The notes below the pieces were generated by a model. It was not told where the DNA came from. It did no database searches and saw only the letters and a list, made by a program, of their open reading frames with translations. Shown one piece after another: positions 34,908 through 43,868 of a stretch of DNA of 64,000 nt (within the stretch, counting starts at the first letter, position 1; the number at the start of each line of letters is the position of its first letter). A program made the position numbers and the translations under genes. Source of the stretch: Streptomyces leeuwenhoekii (GTDB taxonomy: Bacteria > Actinomycetota > Actinomycetes > Streptomycetales > Streptomycetaceae); the NCBI RefSeq assembly GCF_001013905.1, contig NZ_LN831790.1:2928001-2992000 (forward strand). The letters run 5' to 3'.

Positions 34908-35711
34908 TCACAGGCGCGCCCAGGTGCGGCGGTCCCGGGCCAGCGCGTGCAGCGCCTCCACGTCGGCCGGCTTGAGCACCCCGCCCAGGCGGGCCAGGCC
35001 GGCCAGCTCCTCGTCCCGCAGGACGCGGACCCCGCGCGGCGCCACCGTGACCGACACCTCCGCCGGGCCGACGAGGGCCAGTACGGCGCGGACCTCGGCG
35101 GTCAGGGCGTAGGAGGCCCGGTCGGCGTCGGCGCGGACCCGGCGCAGCAGCGGCTGCGCCGCCCGGCGGCCCAGCGTGACCTCCGGGTCGGCGACCCGGA
35201 CCCGCTGCCTGCGGGCGTACAGCGCGTACACGGTGAAGAGGCCGCCGGGGCCGATCAGCAGGTGGTGGATGCGGTCGCCGCCGGGCAGCGGCAGGGAGTG
35301 CAGGGTGTGCCAGCCGGCGCCGTCGAGGCCGTCCAGGGCCTCCCCCACCGTCTCCTCCGCGGCCAGGGCACGGCGGCGCGGGTCGGGGCGGAAGCGGCGG
35401 GCCGGGCCGGGGTCGCGGTCCAGGGCGATCAGATGGGCCTCGCCCGGGCGGTTGGGGGCCAGGTCGTCGTCCGGGTGGAGGGAGAGGCGGGCCAGCTCGG
35501 CGGGGGTGGGCACCGGGGGCGGGCCCACCGTGACCGGGCCGGTCAGGAAGGGGCCCAGGGCTTCCAGGACCTCGTCCCTGCGGTCCTCGCCGAGGACGTT
35601 GACCCGGGCGGCCTCCCGGTCGTACCAGGCGATGTTCCTGCCGTCCGGGAGGCAGACGTAGAGCCGCTCCCGGCCGTGCCGCCAGGCCGGTACGACGCGC
35701 ATCGCAGTCAT
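34908..35711 (-). CDS. NERD-like domain protein
   Basis: 267 residues. The middle (GWHTLHSLPLPGGDRIHHLL, IGPGGLFTVYALYARRQRV) resembles the NERD nuclease-related domain strand-turn-strand, although the catalytic acidic residues are not obvious. The N-terminus (RERLYVCLPDGRNIAWYDRE) is typical of a Streptomyces subfamily. Convergent with the LigD gene. Nuclease activity is uncertain. Confidence 0.6.
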   Translation of the reverse strand: MTAMRVVPAWRHGRERLYVCLPDGRNIAWYDREAARVNVLGEDRRDEVLEALGPFLTGPVTVGPPPVPTPAELARLSLHPDDDLAPNRPGEAHLIALDRDPGPARRFRPDPRRRALAAEETVGEALDGLDGAGWHTLHSLPLPGGDRIHHLLIGPGGLFTVYALYARRQRVRVADPEVTLGRRAAQPLLRRVRADADRASYALTAEVRAVLALVGPAEVSVTVAPRGVRVLRDEELAGLARLGGVLKPADVEALHALARDRRTWARL

Positions 35712-35812
35712 GCACCATCACCCCATGACCCATGGGAACAGGACGGGTGCTGCAGGGGCAAGAACCCGGCTACCGTGGACGGCAGGTGGCAGGGGATGGT
35801 GGGGAGGCGCCG

Positions 35813-36319
35813 TTGCGGACCCCCGGGAGGCAACCCGACGTACCGGCCCCGGACAGCCCGTGGAGCGAGATCGTGCCCGGGCTGTGGATGGGCGGGCACG
35901 AGTTCAGGAAGGACTCCGGGCGACTGGAGTTCGCCGTGGTGCGGGACGAGTTCGACCTGGTGCAGACGCTGCTGCGCCTGCCCGGCCACGGACCCGACCC
36001 CGGAGTCGAGCACCAGTGCTGGCCGATACCCGACGGGCCGCTCGACGGGACCCAGCTCGCCGGTGTGATGCGGCTGGCCGAGGCCGCGTGCGCCGCCCTG
36101 GACGCGGGCCGCCGGGTCCTCGTCCGCTGTTACCACGGCTACAACCGGTCCGGCCTGGTCGTGGCGCACACGCTGATCCGGAGGGGCAGGACCGCCGAGG
36201 AGGCCATCCGCCTGATCCGGGCCCGCCGCTCCCCCTGGGCGCTGCACAACGAGCTGTTCACGGAGTACCTGCGGGTGGGGCTGTCGACCGCGCGGCTGCT
36301 GGAGGAGCTGGCCGAGTAG
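35813..36319 (+). CDS. Dual-specificity protein phosphatase-like protein
   Basis: TTG 35,813 is preferred because GGGGAGG lies just upstream and homologous-looking sequence starts near PAPDSPWSEIVPGLWMGG; the ATG at 35,732 has no ribosome site. 168 residues. The P-loop RRVLVRCYHGYNRSGLVVA carries the Cys-x5-Arg catalytic pair (with Arg in place of the usual His before Cys). This is followed by AEEAIRLIRARRSPWALHN. It likely dephosphorylates a Ser/Thr/Tyr protein or small phosphate ester. Divergent from the NERD-like gene. Confidence 0.75.
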   Translation: MRTPGRQPDVPAPDSPWSEIVPGLWMGGHEFRKDSGRLEFAVVRDEFDLVQTLLRLPGHGPDPGVEHQCWPIPDGPLDGTQLAGVMRLAEAACAALDAGRRVLVRCYHGYNRSGLVVAHTLIRRGRTAEEAIRLIRARRSPWALHNELFTEYLRVGLSTARLLEELAE

Positions 36320-36510
36320 GCGGCCCGAACCGGGGCGGGGCCCGCCCCGCCCCCGGACGCCCCGGGGTCCTGTTCCGGACACACGGGGCTCCGGCCCCGC
36401 GGGCGCGGGCGGGGGAAGCCGCCCCTCCCACCCCTCAAAAGGGACGTCCGTGCGAATAAGGTGTACGCGGCCCCCGACGCCCCGACCTCCACCCGACCTC
36501 CAGGAGTGCA

Positions 36511-37374
36511 GTGCCTCCCAGTCGCCCCCGGCGCGCAGCCCGCCGTACGGCCCTCACCGTCGTCCCCCTGGTCCTCGTGGTCCTCGCGACCGTGGCCGGC
36601 TGCGGCGGCGCGGGCGAGCTGCAGGGCGCGGGCGCCACGCCCACCGCGGTCAGCCCGGCGCGGCTGTGGCCGGACCTGCCCCCGGCGTCCACGCCGGCCT
36701 GGGACTTCGACGAGGCCGACACCGAGACCGTCAAGGGCGTGACCGTACCGGGGGACGACATCCGCTCCGTGGACCCGGCGGCGGTGGTACGGGCGGAGAT
36801 CGCGGCGCACCCGGACGACTACGCCGGGAGCGAGGCCCCGTACCGGGAGACGGCACCCCGGATGGACGACTGCCGCCCCGGCGGGGACCGCGACCGGTGC
36901 CCGCTGCTGGAGCCGCACTACCGCGACCTGACCGGGGACGGGCGGGAGGACATGACGCTCGGGTTCCGGCTGCCGCCGACCAACCAGACCGCCGTGCGCG
37001 TCTACACGGTCACCGGTCACCGGCTCGTCCAGGTGATGTCCAACAACGACGCCGTCAGCGCGGTGGAGCTGGCCGGCCGGTCGGTGATCATCCGCTCGCC
37101 CTCCGACCTGGCCGGGTACGAGTACCGCGTGCAGTGGACCTGGGACCCGGACCAGCGCGCGATGCTCCTGACGCACGACGAGATGCTGCGCACGGGGAAG
37201 CGGACGCCCGCCGCGCGTCCCTCCGGCGCGCGTCCCTCCGCCGCGCGCTCCCCCGCCGCGCCCGCGGGCCCCGGCTCGGCCTCGTCCCCGTCGTCCCCGT
37301 CGTCCCCGTCGTCCCCGTCGTCCTCGCCTTCCTGGTCTTCCTGGTCTTCCTCGTCGTCCGCGAGCGGGCGATGA
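36511..37374 (+). CDS. Lipoprotein paired with a sensor kinase
   Basis: GTG 36,511 after AGGAG; 287 residues. The signal peptide ends in a lipobox (LATVAGCGG), so the mature protein is anchored outside the membrane by Cys30. The extracytoplasmic domain includes LEPHYRDLTGDGREDMTLG, a Ca-site-like repeat, and VYTVTGHRLVQVMSNNDAV. The C-terminus is a Ser/Pro tract encoded by 9-nt tandem repeats (TCGTCCCCG, four exact copies from 37,282 plus a variant). ATGA overlap with the kinase gene suggests it modulates or senses for that kinase, similar in layout to CseA-type accessory lipoproteins (analogy only). Confidence 0.75.
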   Translation: MPPSRPRRAARRTALTVVPLVLVVLATVAGCGGAGELQGAGATPTAVSPARLWPDLPPASTPAWDFDEADTETVKGVTVPGDDIRSVDPAAVVRAEIAAHPDDYAGSEAPYRETAPRMDDCRPGGDRDRCPLLEPHYRDLTGDGREDMTLGFRLPPTNQTAVRVYTVTGHRLVQVMSNNDAVSAVELAGRSVIIRSPSDLAGYEYRVQWTWDPDQRAMLLTHDEMLRTGKRTPAARPSGARPSAARSPAAPAGPGSASSPSSPSSPSSPSSSPSWSSWSSSSSASGR

Positions 37375-38639
37375 GGATCCGTCCCGGGCACCTGCTGCCC
37401 CCGTGGGCGGGCACGCTCGCGGCGAAGGCCGCCGCCTTCATCACCGGGATGTGCTGCGCACTCGCCGCCCTGCTCGGCGTGCTCGTCCATGTCTCGGTGA
37501 CGCACCAGACCGTCGACCAGGCCCGCGACCGGGCGCTGCAACGGCTGGCGGAGGTGACCGAGGACTACGAGGCGGGGGACACGCTCCGGCGGGGCGCCGG
37601 CGTCGATCCGCCGGGACTGCCCGCGCCGCTGCGGAAGATGGCGGCGGGCGGCGAGCGGGGCACGATGGTCGCCGTGCACCGCGGGCGGCCCACGATGTGG
37701 GCGGCGGGCCCCGCCGACGGCGGCCGGGCCCTCGCCGTCGGGATCGACTACTCCCAGCAGGCCCGCACCATCGACGGGCTCGACCGGGCGATCCTCTGGT
37801 CGTCCGCACTGGCGATCGGGGCGACGCTGCTGGTGGGCTCGTTCGCGGTGACGCGGGTGACCAGGCGGCTGCACACCACGGCCCGGGTGGCGCGGCGGAT
37901 CACCGCGGGGGACCTGGACGCACGGGTCGGCGACCCCCGTACCAAGGACGCGGACCGGCCGCAGGACGAGGTGGCGGCGGTCGCCGCGGCGCTGGACTCG
38001 ATGGCGGCCTCCCTCCAGGGCAAGCTGCTCGCCGAGCAGCGGTTCACCGCGGACGTGGCGCACGAGCTGCGCACCCCGCTGACCGGGCTGCACGCGGCGG
38101 CGGAACTGCTGCCGCCCGGGCGGCCCACCGAGCTGGTCCGGGACCGGGTGGCCGCCCTGCGCACGCTCACCGAGGACCTGCTGGAGATCTCCCGGCTGGA
38201 CACCGGGCGGGAGCGGCTGGACGCGGAGACCGAGCAGCTCGGGCCACTGGCCGAGCGGGTGGTGCGGGCGGCGGGGGCCGCGGGCGCCGGGACGACGGAG
38301 GTGAGGGTCGTCCGGGACCTGTCGGTGGAGACGGACCGGCGGCGGCTGGAGCGGGTGCTGGGCAATCTGGTCGCCAACGCGCACCGGCACGGGCGGGCTC
38401 CGGTGGTACTGACCGTGGACGGGCCGGTCGTCACCGTGCGGGATCACGGAGACGGCTATCCGGAGTACCTCCTGGCGCACGGGCCCCAGCGGTTCCGTAC
38501 GGAGGGCGGGTCGAAGGGGCACGGGCTGGGACTGACGATCGCGCTCGGCCAGGCGGAGGTGCTCGGCGCGCGGCTGGAGTTCGCCAACGCGCCGGACGGC
38601 GGGGCGGTGGCCACGCTGACGCTGCCGCAGCGGCCCTGA
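37371..38639 (+). CDS. Membrane sensor histidine kinase (no adjacent response regulator)
   Basis: 422 residues. Two transmembrane helices (~17-40 and ~142-162) bracket a ~100-residue extracellular sensor. HAMP follows, then the H-box FTADVAHELRTPLTG (His231), N-box LGNLVANAHRHG, G1 VRDHGDGYP and G2 GGSKGHGLGLTIA. It should autophosphorylate on His231. No response-regulator gene lies on either side: the lipoprotein precedes it and a small secreted protein follows. The partner is encoded elsewhere or lost. Confidence 0.88.
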   Translation: MRIRPGHLLPPWAGTLAAKAAAFITGMCCALAALLGVLVHVSVTHQTVDQARDRALQRLAEVTEDYEAGDTLRRGAGVDPPGLPAPLRKMAAGGERGTMVAVHRGRPTMWAAGPADGGRALAVGIDYSQQARTIDGLDRAILWSSALAIGATLLVGSFAVTRVTRRLHTTARVARRITAGDLDARVGDPRTKDADRPQDEVAAVAAALDSMAASLQGKLLAEQRFTADVAHELRTPLTGLHAAAELLPPGRPTELVRDRVAALRTLTEDLLEISRLDTGRERLDAETEQLGPLAERVVRAAGAAGAGTTEVRVVRDLSVETDRRRLERVLGNLVANAHRHGRAPVVLTVDGPVVTVRDHGDGYPEYLLAHGPQRFRTEGGSKGHGLGLTIALGQAEVLGARLEFANAPDGGAVATLTLPQRP

Positions 38640-38786
38640 CTTCCCTTTTCGCCCCCTCCCCCGCGTGCCCTCTCCCCTATGGCGCACTGCGGCGCGCGCT
38701 CCCCGGGTGTCGCTCCTAATGTGGCGGTGAGTCACTTGGTGTGCCCTTCGGCACCTTCCGTGCGTCTCATCCCAGGAGGTACTCGT

Positions 38787-39119
38787 ATGCCCCTGTCCCA
38801 CCCCTCACGCGCCACCGCCCGCCGTCTCGCCACGGCTCTCGCCGGGGGCGCGCTCGCCGCCGCGGTCGTCGTCACGCCCGCCGCCGCGTACGACGGGCCG
38901 AGGGACGACTCCCGGACCGCCGCCCAGAGCGGCGGCGACGGCCGGGACGACGGCCGGGACGACGGTCAGGGCAACAGCCGTAACAACGGCCGCGACGACA
39001 GGACCGCGGGACCCTCGGTGAAGGCCAACCCCCTCTGGTACCTCCTCACGGACGGCACCTGGGCGTGGGGCGCGGCCCGCTACATCGACAACCTCGGCCC
39101 CGCGCCGCGCTGGTGCTGA
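38787..39119 (+). CDS. Small secreted protein (110 aa)
   Basis: ATG 38,787 behind AGGAGGT. Signal peptide (RRLATALAGGALAAAVVV, cleavage near TPAAAYD), then a D/G/R/N-rich low-complexity stretch and a compact C-terminus (NPLWYLLTDGTWAWGAARYI). No known domain. Exported, probably free or cell-wall associated. Confidence 0.65.
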   Translation: MPLSHPSRATARRLATALAGGALAAAVVVTPAAAYDGPRDDSRTAAQSGGDGRDDGRDDGQGNSRNNGRDDRTAGPSVKANPLWYLLTDGTWAWGAARYIDNLGPAPRWC

Positions 39120-39162
39120 TGCCGAAGGGGCACACAACACATCATCCGGGTAAGTTCCGGAC

Positions 39163-40533
39163 ATGACGAAGGCCGGTCCCGGAATCACCGCGACAGCGGC
39201 GGCGGACGCGCCCGCCACCGCTGCCCGCCTCCCCCGGCGCCGTGGCGTCGAGCTCTCCCTGCTCGTCCTGGCCGTCCTGCTCAGCGTGTTCGGCTACTGC
39301 GACGTGGGCCTCGCCCAGCACGGCACCATCCCGCCCGGCGCCGCCGGTTACGGCGCCGGGCTCGGCGTGCTCGCGCTGCTCGCGCACCTCGCGGTGCGGC
39401 TGCGGGCGCCGTACGCCGATCCGCTGCTGCTGCCCATCGGCGTCCTGCTCAACGGGCTGGGGCTGGTGCTGATCTACCGGCTCGACCTGGAGACGCCGGG
39501 CGACCGGGCGGCCCCCACCCAGTTGGTGTGGTCGACGCTGGGCGTGGCGCTGTTCATCGTCGTCGTCCTGCTCCTGCGCGACCACCGCCTGCTCCAGCGC
39601 TACGCCTACGTCTGTGTCGCCGCCGCGCTGGTCCTGCTGACGGTGCCGATCCTGTTCCCGGCCGTGAACGGGGCGCGCATCTGGATCCGGATCGCCGGCT
39701 TCTCCATCCAGCCGGGCGAGTTCGCGAAGGTGCTGCTCGCGGTCTTCTTCGCCGCGTACCTCGCCGCCAACCGCAGCGCGCTCGCGTACGCGGGCCGCCG
39801 GGTGTGGCGGCTCCAGCTCCCCACCGGGCGGGTGCTCGGGCCGATCGTCGCGGTGTGGCTGGTGAGCGTGGGCGTGCTGATCCTGGAACGGGACCTCGGC
39901 ACCTCGCTGCTGTTCTTCGGCCTGTTCGTCGTCCTGCTGTACGTGGCCACCGGCCGCACCGGCTGGATCGCCGTCGGTCTGCTGCTGGCCGCGCTGGGGG
40001 CCGTCGCGGTGGGCCGGCTGGAGCCGCATGTGCACGGCAGGATCGAGGACTGGCTGCACCCGTTCGCCACGATCGAGGCCGGGCAGGGCGCCGGCCAGTT
40101 GGCCCAGTCGCTGTTCTCGTTCGCGGCCGGCGGGATGACCGGGACGGGGCTGGGGCTCGGCCACTCCGTGCTCATCGGCTTCGCCACCAAGTCCGACTTC
40201 ATCCTGGCCACCGCCGGGGAGGAGCTGGGCTTCGCCGGGCTGAGCGCCATCTTCCTGCTGTACGCGCTGCTCGTGGAGCGCGGCTACCGGGCGGGCCTGC
40301 TGCTGCGCGACCCCTTCGGCCGGCTGCTGGCGGTGGGGCTCGCCTCGATCGTGGCGCTCCAGGTGTTCGTCATCGCCGGCGGGGTCACCGGGCTGATCCC
40401 GCTGACCGGCATGGCGATGCCCTTCCTGGCGCAGGGCGGGTCGTCGGTCGTCACCAACTGGGCGATCGTGGCGCTGCTGATCCGGGTCAGCGACTGCGCC
40501 CGCCGCCAGTACGACGGGCGGGTGGCGCCGTGA
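39163..40533 (+). CDS. FtsW/RodA/SpoVE-family SEDS glycosyltransferase
   Basis: 456 residues with about ten transmembrane helices. SEDS marks: PILFPAVNGARIWIRIAGFS (with IQPGEFAKVLL), DLGTSLLFFGLFVVLL, and KSDFILATAGEELGF. The C-terminal helix holds GLIPLTGMAMPFLAQGGSS. SEDS proteins polymerise lipid II into glycan with a partner class B PBP, which here follows 16 bp downstream. Streptomyces has several SEDS paralogues; whether this one acts in division, sporulation or tip growth cannot be told. Confidence 0.93.
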   Translation: MTKAGPGITATAAADAPATAARLPRRRGVELSLLVLAVLLSVFGYCDVGLAQHGTIPPGAAGYGAGLGVLALLAHLAVRLRAPYADPLLLPIGVLLNGLGLVLIYRLDLETPGDRAAPTQLVWSTLGVALFIVVVLLLRDHRLLQRYAYVCVAAALVLLTVPILFPAVNGARIWIRIAGFSIQPGEFAKVLLAVFFAAYLAANRSALAYAGRRVWRLQLPTGRVLGPIVAVWLVSVGVLILERDLGTSLLFFGLFVVLLYVATGRTGWIAVGLLLAALGAVAVGRLEPHVHGRIEDWLHPFATIEAGQGAGQLAQSLFSFAAGGMTGTGLGLGHSVLIGFATKSDFILATAGEELGFAGLSAIFLLYALLVERGYRAGLLLRDPFGRLLAVGLASIVALQVFVIAGGVTGLIPLTGMAMPFLAQGGSSVVTNWAIVALLIRVSDCARRQYDGRVAP

Positions 40534-40549
40534 GCGGCGGGGAGGCCAG

Positions 40550-42007
40550 GTGACCCGGTACATCCGGCATGCCGCCGCCTTCTGCGTCCTGCTGCTGGCC
40601 GCCCTGCTGGTGAACGCCGCCCGCGTGCAGATCGTGCAGGCCCCCTCCTACGACGCCAACCCCGCCAACCGCCGCCCGGAGATCGCCCGCTACCAGCAGC
40701 CGCGCGGCGACATCCTGGTCGGCGGGGAGCCGGTCACCGGCTCCCGGGACACCAGCGAGCACCTGCGCTACGAGCGGACCTACGCCGACGGCCCGCTGTA
40801 CGCGCCGGTCACCGGCTTCGCCTCGCAGGAGTACGGCACCACGCTGCTGGAGCACACCGAGGACGGGGTGCTGTCGGGGACGGACCCGATGCTCGTCCCG
40901 TTCCCGCTGTGGCACGACTCCGCCCGCGGCCGCGGCCCCGGCGGGGACGTGGTGACCACGATCGACCCGGCCGCTCAGCGGGCGGCCTACCGGGGGCTGG
41001 GCCGGCGCAAGGGGGCGGTGGCGGCCGTCGAGCCCTCCTCCGGCCGCATCCTGGCGCTGGTGTCGACTCCGTCGTACGACCCCGGGGAGCTGTCCGGCAA
41101 CGGCGCGGCGGCCACCCGCACCTGGGCCCGGCTGAACCACCACCCGGACCGGCCGATGCTGAACCGGGCGGTGCGGCAGACGTATCCGCCGGGCTCGACG
41201 TTCAAGGTGGTCACCGCGGCGGCGGCGCTGGACGCCCGGGTGGTGCGCGATGTGGACGCGCCCACCCGCTCCCCCGATCCGTACACCCTGCCCGGGACGC
41301 GGACCAGGCTGACCAACGCCTCCCGCGGCTGCGCCGACGCCTCGCTGCGGGTGGCGTTCGAACGGTCCTGCAACACGGTGTTCGCGAAACTGGGCGTGGA
41401 CGTGGGCGTGGCCCGTATGGCGGCGACGGCGAGGGGCTTCGGCTTCAACGACACGGACCTGCGGATTCCGTTCTCCGTCGCGCGGAGCACCTTCGACACC
41501 TCCGTGGACCGGGCGCAGCTCGCGCTGTCGTCGATCGGGCAGTACAACACGCGGGCCACGCCGCTCCAGATGGCGATGGTGGCGGCGGCTGTGGCGGGCG
41601 GGGGGCAGGTGCGGGAGCCGTATCTGGTGGAGCGGACGGTGCGGGCGGGCGGCGGCACGGTGGCCGCGGCCGGGTCCCGGCCCGTGCGGCGGGCCATGTT
41701 CCCGTCGACCGCGGCGCGGCTGAAGCAGCTCATGACGGACGTGGTGGAGAACGGCACCGGCGCCAGGGCCGCCATCCGGGGCGCGCGGGTGGGCGGCAAG
41801 ACCGGCACCGCCCAGCACGGCGTGGGCAACTCCGGGGTGCCCTACGCCTGGTTCGTCTCCTGGGCGCAGGGCCACGGGGACCTGGAGCCGAAGGTGGCGG
41901 TCGCGGTGGTGGTGGAGGACGCGGCGGCGGACCGCGCGGACATCACGGGCGGCGGGGTGGCGGCACCGATCGCGCGGGCGGTGATGGAGGCGGTCCTCGC
42001 CTCCTGA
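40550..42007 (+). CDS. Class B penicillin-binding protein (transpeptidase)
   Basis: GTG 40,550 after GGGGAGG; 485 residues. N-terminal membrane anchor (AAFCVLLLAALLVNAARV), dimerisation region, then the transpeptidase with SxxK (PPGSTFKVVTAAAAL), SxN (FERSCNTVFAKLG) and KTG (VGGKTGTAQHG). It cross-links peptidoglycan outside the membrane with the upstream SEDS partner. Co-transcribed, 16-bp gap. Confidence 0.93.
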   Translation: MTRYIRHAAAFCVLLLAALLVNAARVQIVQAPSYDANPANRRPEIARYQQPRGDILVGGEPVTGSRDTSEHLRYERTYADGPLYAPVTGFASQEYGTTLLEHTEDGVLSGTDPMLVPFPLWHDSARGRGPGGDVVTTIDPAAQRAAYRGLGRRKGAVAAVEPSSGRILALVSTPSYDPGELSGNGAAATRTWARLNHHPDRPMLNRAVRQTYPPGSTFKVVTAAAALDARVVRDVDAPTRSPDPYTLPGTRTRLTNASRGCADASLRVAFERSCNTVFAKLGVDVGVARMAATARGFGFNDTDLRIPFSVARSTFDTSVDRAQLALSSIGQYNTRATPLQMAMVAAAVAGGGQVREPYLVERTVRAGGGTVAAAGSRPVRRAMFPSTAARLKQLMTDVVENGTGARAAIRGARVGGKTGTAQHGVGNSGVPYAWFVSWAQGHGDLEPKVAVAVVVEDAAADRADITGGGVAAPIARAVMEAVLAS

Positions 42008-42051
42008 CCCCCGTCCCGGGCCGTGGGCTCCCTCGGGACGACGGGCCTGAC

Positions 42052-42651
42052 GGCGGCGGTCGATGGCCGTGAGGTCGATGTCGACGGGGAAGGGGATGGT
42101 GAGCTTGAGGCGGTTGTGGAAGATGCCGGTCGGGCCCTAGCTCTGGGCCGCCGGGTCGAGTTCGTAGACGTGGAGGACCGGGAGGCCCTGGTTCTCCTCG
42201 ACTCGCCAGTGATGCGGAATGCCCGCCCGCGCACACTTACGTGGTTTCACCTCCCTGTCACGGTCCTCCGAGTCCTTGGAGACGACCTCGACAGCGATCA
42301 CGACATTCTCCGGGCGGTACCAGGTCTGGTCCGGACCGGAATCGGCGTCGGCGCGGAACACCAGGGGACATCGGGCTCCGGCCGCTTTCGCTCGATGAGC
42401 CGGACGGTCATCTCCCGGGTGACATCCAGCTCGTCCGGCACCTGAGCCACCAGCAGGGCGTTGTCCAGCAGACGAATGACCCGTGAGTGGAGATTGGTCC
42501 GCGGGCTCCCGAAGACGAGGCTCCCGTCGATCAGCTCCGTGTGCGGGGGGAGGCTGGGAAGCTCGTCGAGGTCGTCCGCCCTCCAGCCGCCCTCCGGCGG
42601 ACGAGGCCGCTCGTAGACGTCGTCCAGGCCGTAGTCGCGTGCGGGGCTCAT
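42052..42651 (-). pseudogene. Broken Uma2-family (DUF820) nuclease-like gene
   Basis: From ATG 42,651 the protein reads like Uma2: LDELPSLPPHTELIDGSLVF and MTVRLIERKRPEPDV. A one-base loss in a C-run near 42,377 shifts the frame; the continuation VFRADADSGPDQTWYRPENV, IAVEVVSKDSEDRDREVKP is in another frame. There is then an in-frame TAG at 42,137, after which GPTGIFHNRLKLTIPFPVDI still reads as Uma2. One frameshift plus one nonsense codon mark it as inactive. Uma2 proteins are PD-(D/E)XK-like and abundant in Streptomyces, with unknown function. Confidence 0.75.
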
Positions 42652-42793
42652 GCTCGCTCCCATGTGCCGGAGACTGCCCGATCCGGCCAGCGTACTCGGG
42701 GAGAACGCCGATTCGGCGCCCCATCGGGCGGTCACGGAACGCCTTGACGTCCCTCCCGCCTTTACTCGCGGTAAACAAGTGCGGCCCAGGGGA

Positions 42794-42830
42794 TTGACGG
42801 CCTTGCTGACAAGCAGTCTCATAAAGTCAG
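42794..42830 (+). promoter_or_regulatory. Possible promoter/TetR operator upstream of the diiron oxygenase
   Basis: TTGACG (42794-42799) could be a -35, with an A/T-rich CATAAA about 20 bases downstream. CTGAC (42806-42810) and GTCAG (42826-42830) form an inverted repeat across the same stretch. The TetR gene downstream makes an operator plausible. Spacing is not ideal; low confidence. Confidence 0.3.
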
Positions 42831-42894
42831 TGAGTGACCCCAGGTAACACCGCACGATCCCCGACGCGACCCCGTACGACGAGGTGGGACAGCC

Positions 42895-43833
42895 ATGACG
42901 ACCCTGACGGAAGCCGACGCGCTCGAAGGACTGCGCGACGCGCTCGGCCTGCTCAAGGACCGCGAGCAGGTGGCCGAGCGACTGCTCGACTCTTCCGCCA
43001 AGCACTCCTTCGACCCGGACAAGGAACTGGACTGGGACGCGCCCTTCGAGGAGGGCAAGTGGTTCTGGCCGCCGGAGCTGGTGTCGCTCTACGGCACCCC
43101 GCTGTGGAAGCGGATGAGCGAGGAGCAGCGGATCCTGCTGTCCCGGCACGAGGCGGCGGCGCTCGCCTCGCTCGGCATCTGGTTCGAGCTGATCCTCATG
43201 CAGCTCCTGGTGCGGCACATCTACGACAAGGCGGCGACGAGCGCCCACGTCCGGTACGCACTGACCGAGATCGAGGACGAGTGCCGGCACTCGAAGATGT
43301 TCGCCCGGCTGATCCAGCGCGGCGACACGCCGTGGTACCCCGTCAGCCGCGTCCACCAGCACCTGGGACGGCTGTTCAAGACGATCTCCACCACGCCCGG
43401 CTCCTTCACGGCCACGCTGCTCGGCGAGGAGGTCCTGGACTGGATGCAGCGGCTGACCTTCCCCGACGAGCGGGTCCAGCCGCTCATCCGGGGCGTCACG
43501 CGGATCCACGTGGTGGAGGAGGCCCGCCACGTCCGGTACGCCCGTGAGGAGCTGCGCCGGCAGATGGTGACGGCCCCGAAGTGGTCCCAGGAGTTCACCC
43601 GCGTCACCTCCGGCGAGTTCGCCCGGGTCTTCTCGGTCGCCTTCATCAACCCCGAGGTGTACACGAACGTGGGTCTCGACAAGCGGGAGGCGATGGCCCA
43701 GGTGAAGGCCAGCGCCCACCGCCGCGAGGTCATGCAGACCGGCGCGAAGCGGCTGACGGACTTCCTGGACGACATCGGCGTCCTGCGGGGCGTGGGCCGC
43801 CGCCTGTGGCGGTCGTCGGGGCTGCTCGCGTAG
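42895..43833 (+). CDS. AurF-like diiron oxygenase
   Basis: 312 residues. Diiron ligand motifs on four helices: LLSRHEAAALASLGIWFE, LTEIEDECRHSKMFARLI, TLLGEEVLDWMQRL and HVVEEARHVRYAREELRR. This matches the p-aminobenzoate N-oxygenase family, whose members oxidise amines or hydroxylate small molecules or fatty acyl chains. Substrate unknown. Followed 35 bp later by a TetR regulator in the same direction, which probably controls it. Confidence 0.85.
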   Translation: MTTLTEADALEGLRDALGLLKDREQVAERLLDSSAKHSFDPDKELDWDAPFEEGKWFWPPELVSLYGTPLWKRMSEEQRILLSRHEAAALASLGIWFELILMQLLVRHIYDKAATSAHVRYALTEIEDECRHSKMFARLIQRGDTPWYPVSRVHQHLGRLFKTISTTPGSFTATLLGEEVLDWMQRLTFPDERVQPLIRGVTRIHVVEEARHVRYAREELRRQMVTAPKWSQEFTRVTSGEFARVFSVAFINPEVYTNVGLDKREAMAQVKASAHRREVMQTGAKRLTDFLDDIGVLRGVGRRLWRSSGLLA

Positions 43834-43868
43834 GTGGGCCGCCGGGCCCACCGGTTACCCTGCGGGTC

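Noticed and set aside
37281..37326. CRISPR-like or transposon repeat
   Set aside because: The 9-nt TCGTCCCCG repeats are a coding microsatellite for Ser/Pro; no spacers or repeat-spacer spacing. No CRISPR array was seen anywhere in the window.
42298..43851. 517-codon minus-strand gene
   Set aside because: Most of it is antisense to the diiron oxygenase; only its last part is the real, broken Uma2 gene starting at 42,651.
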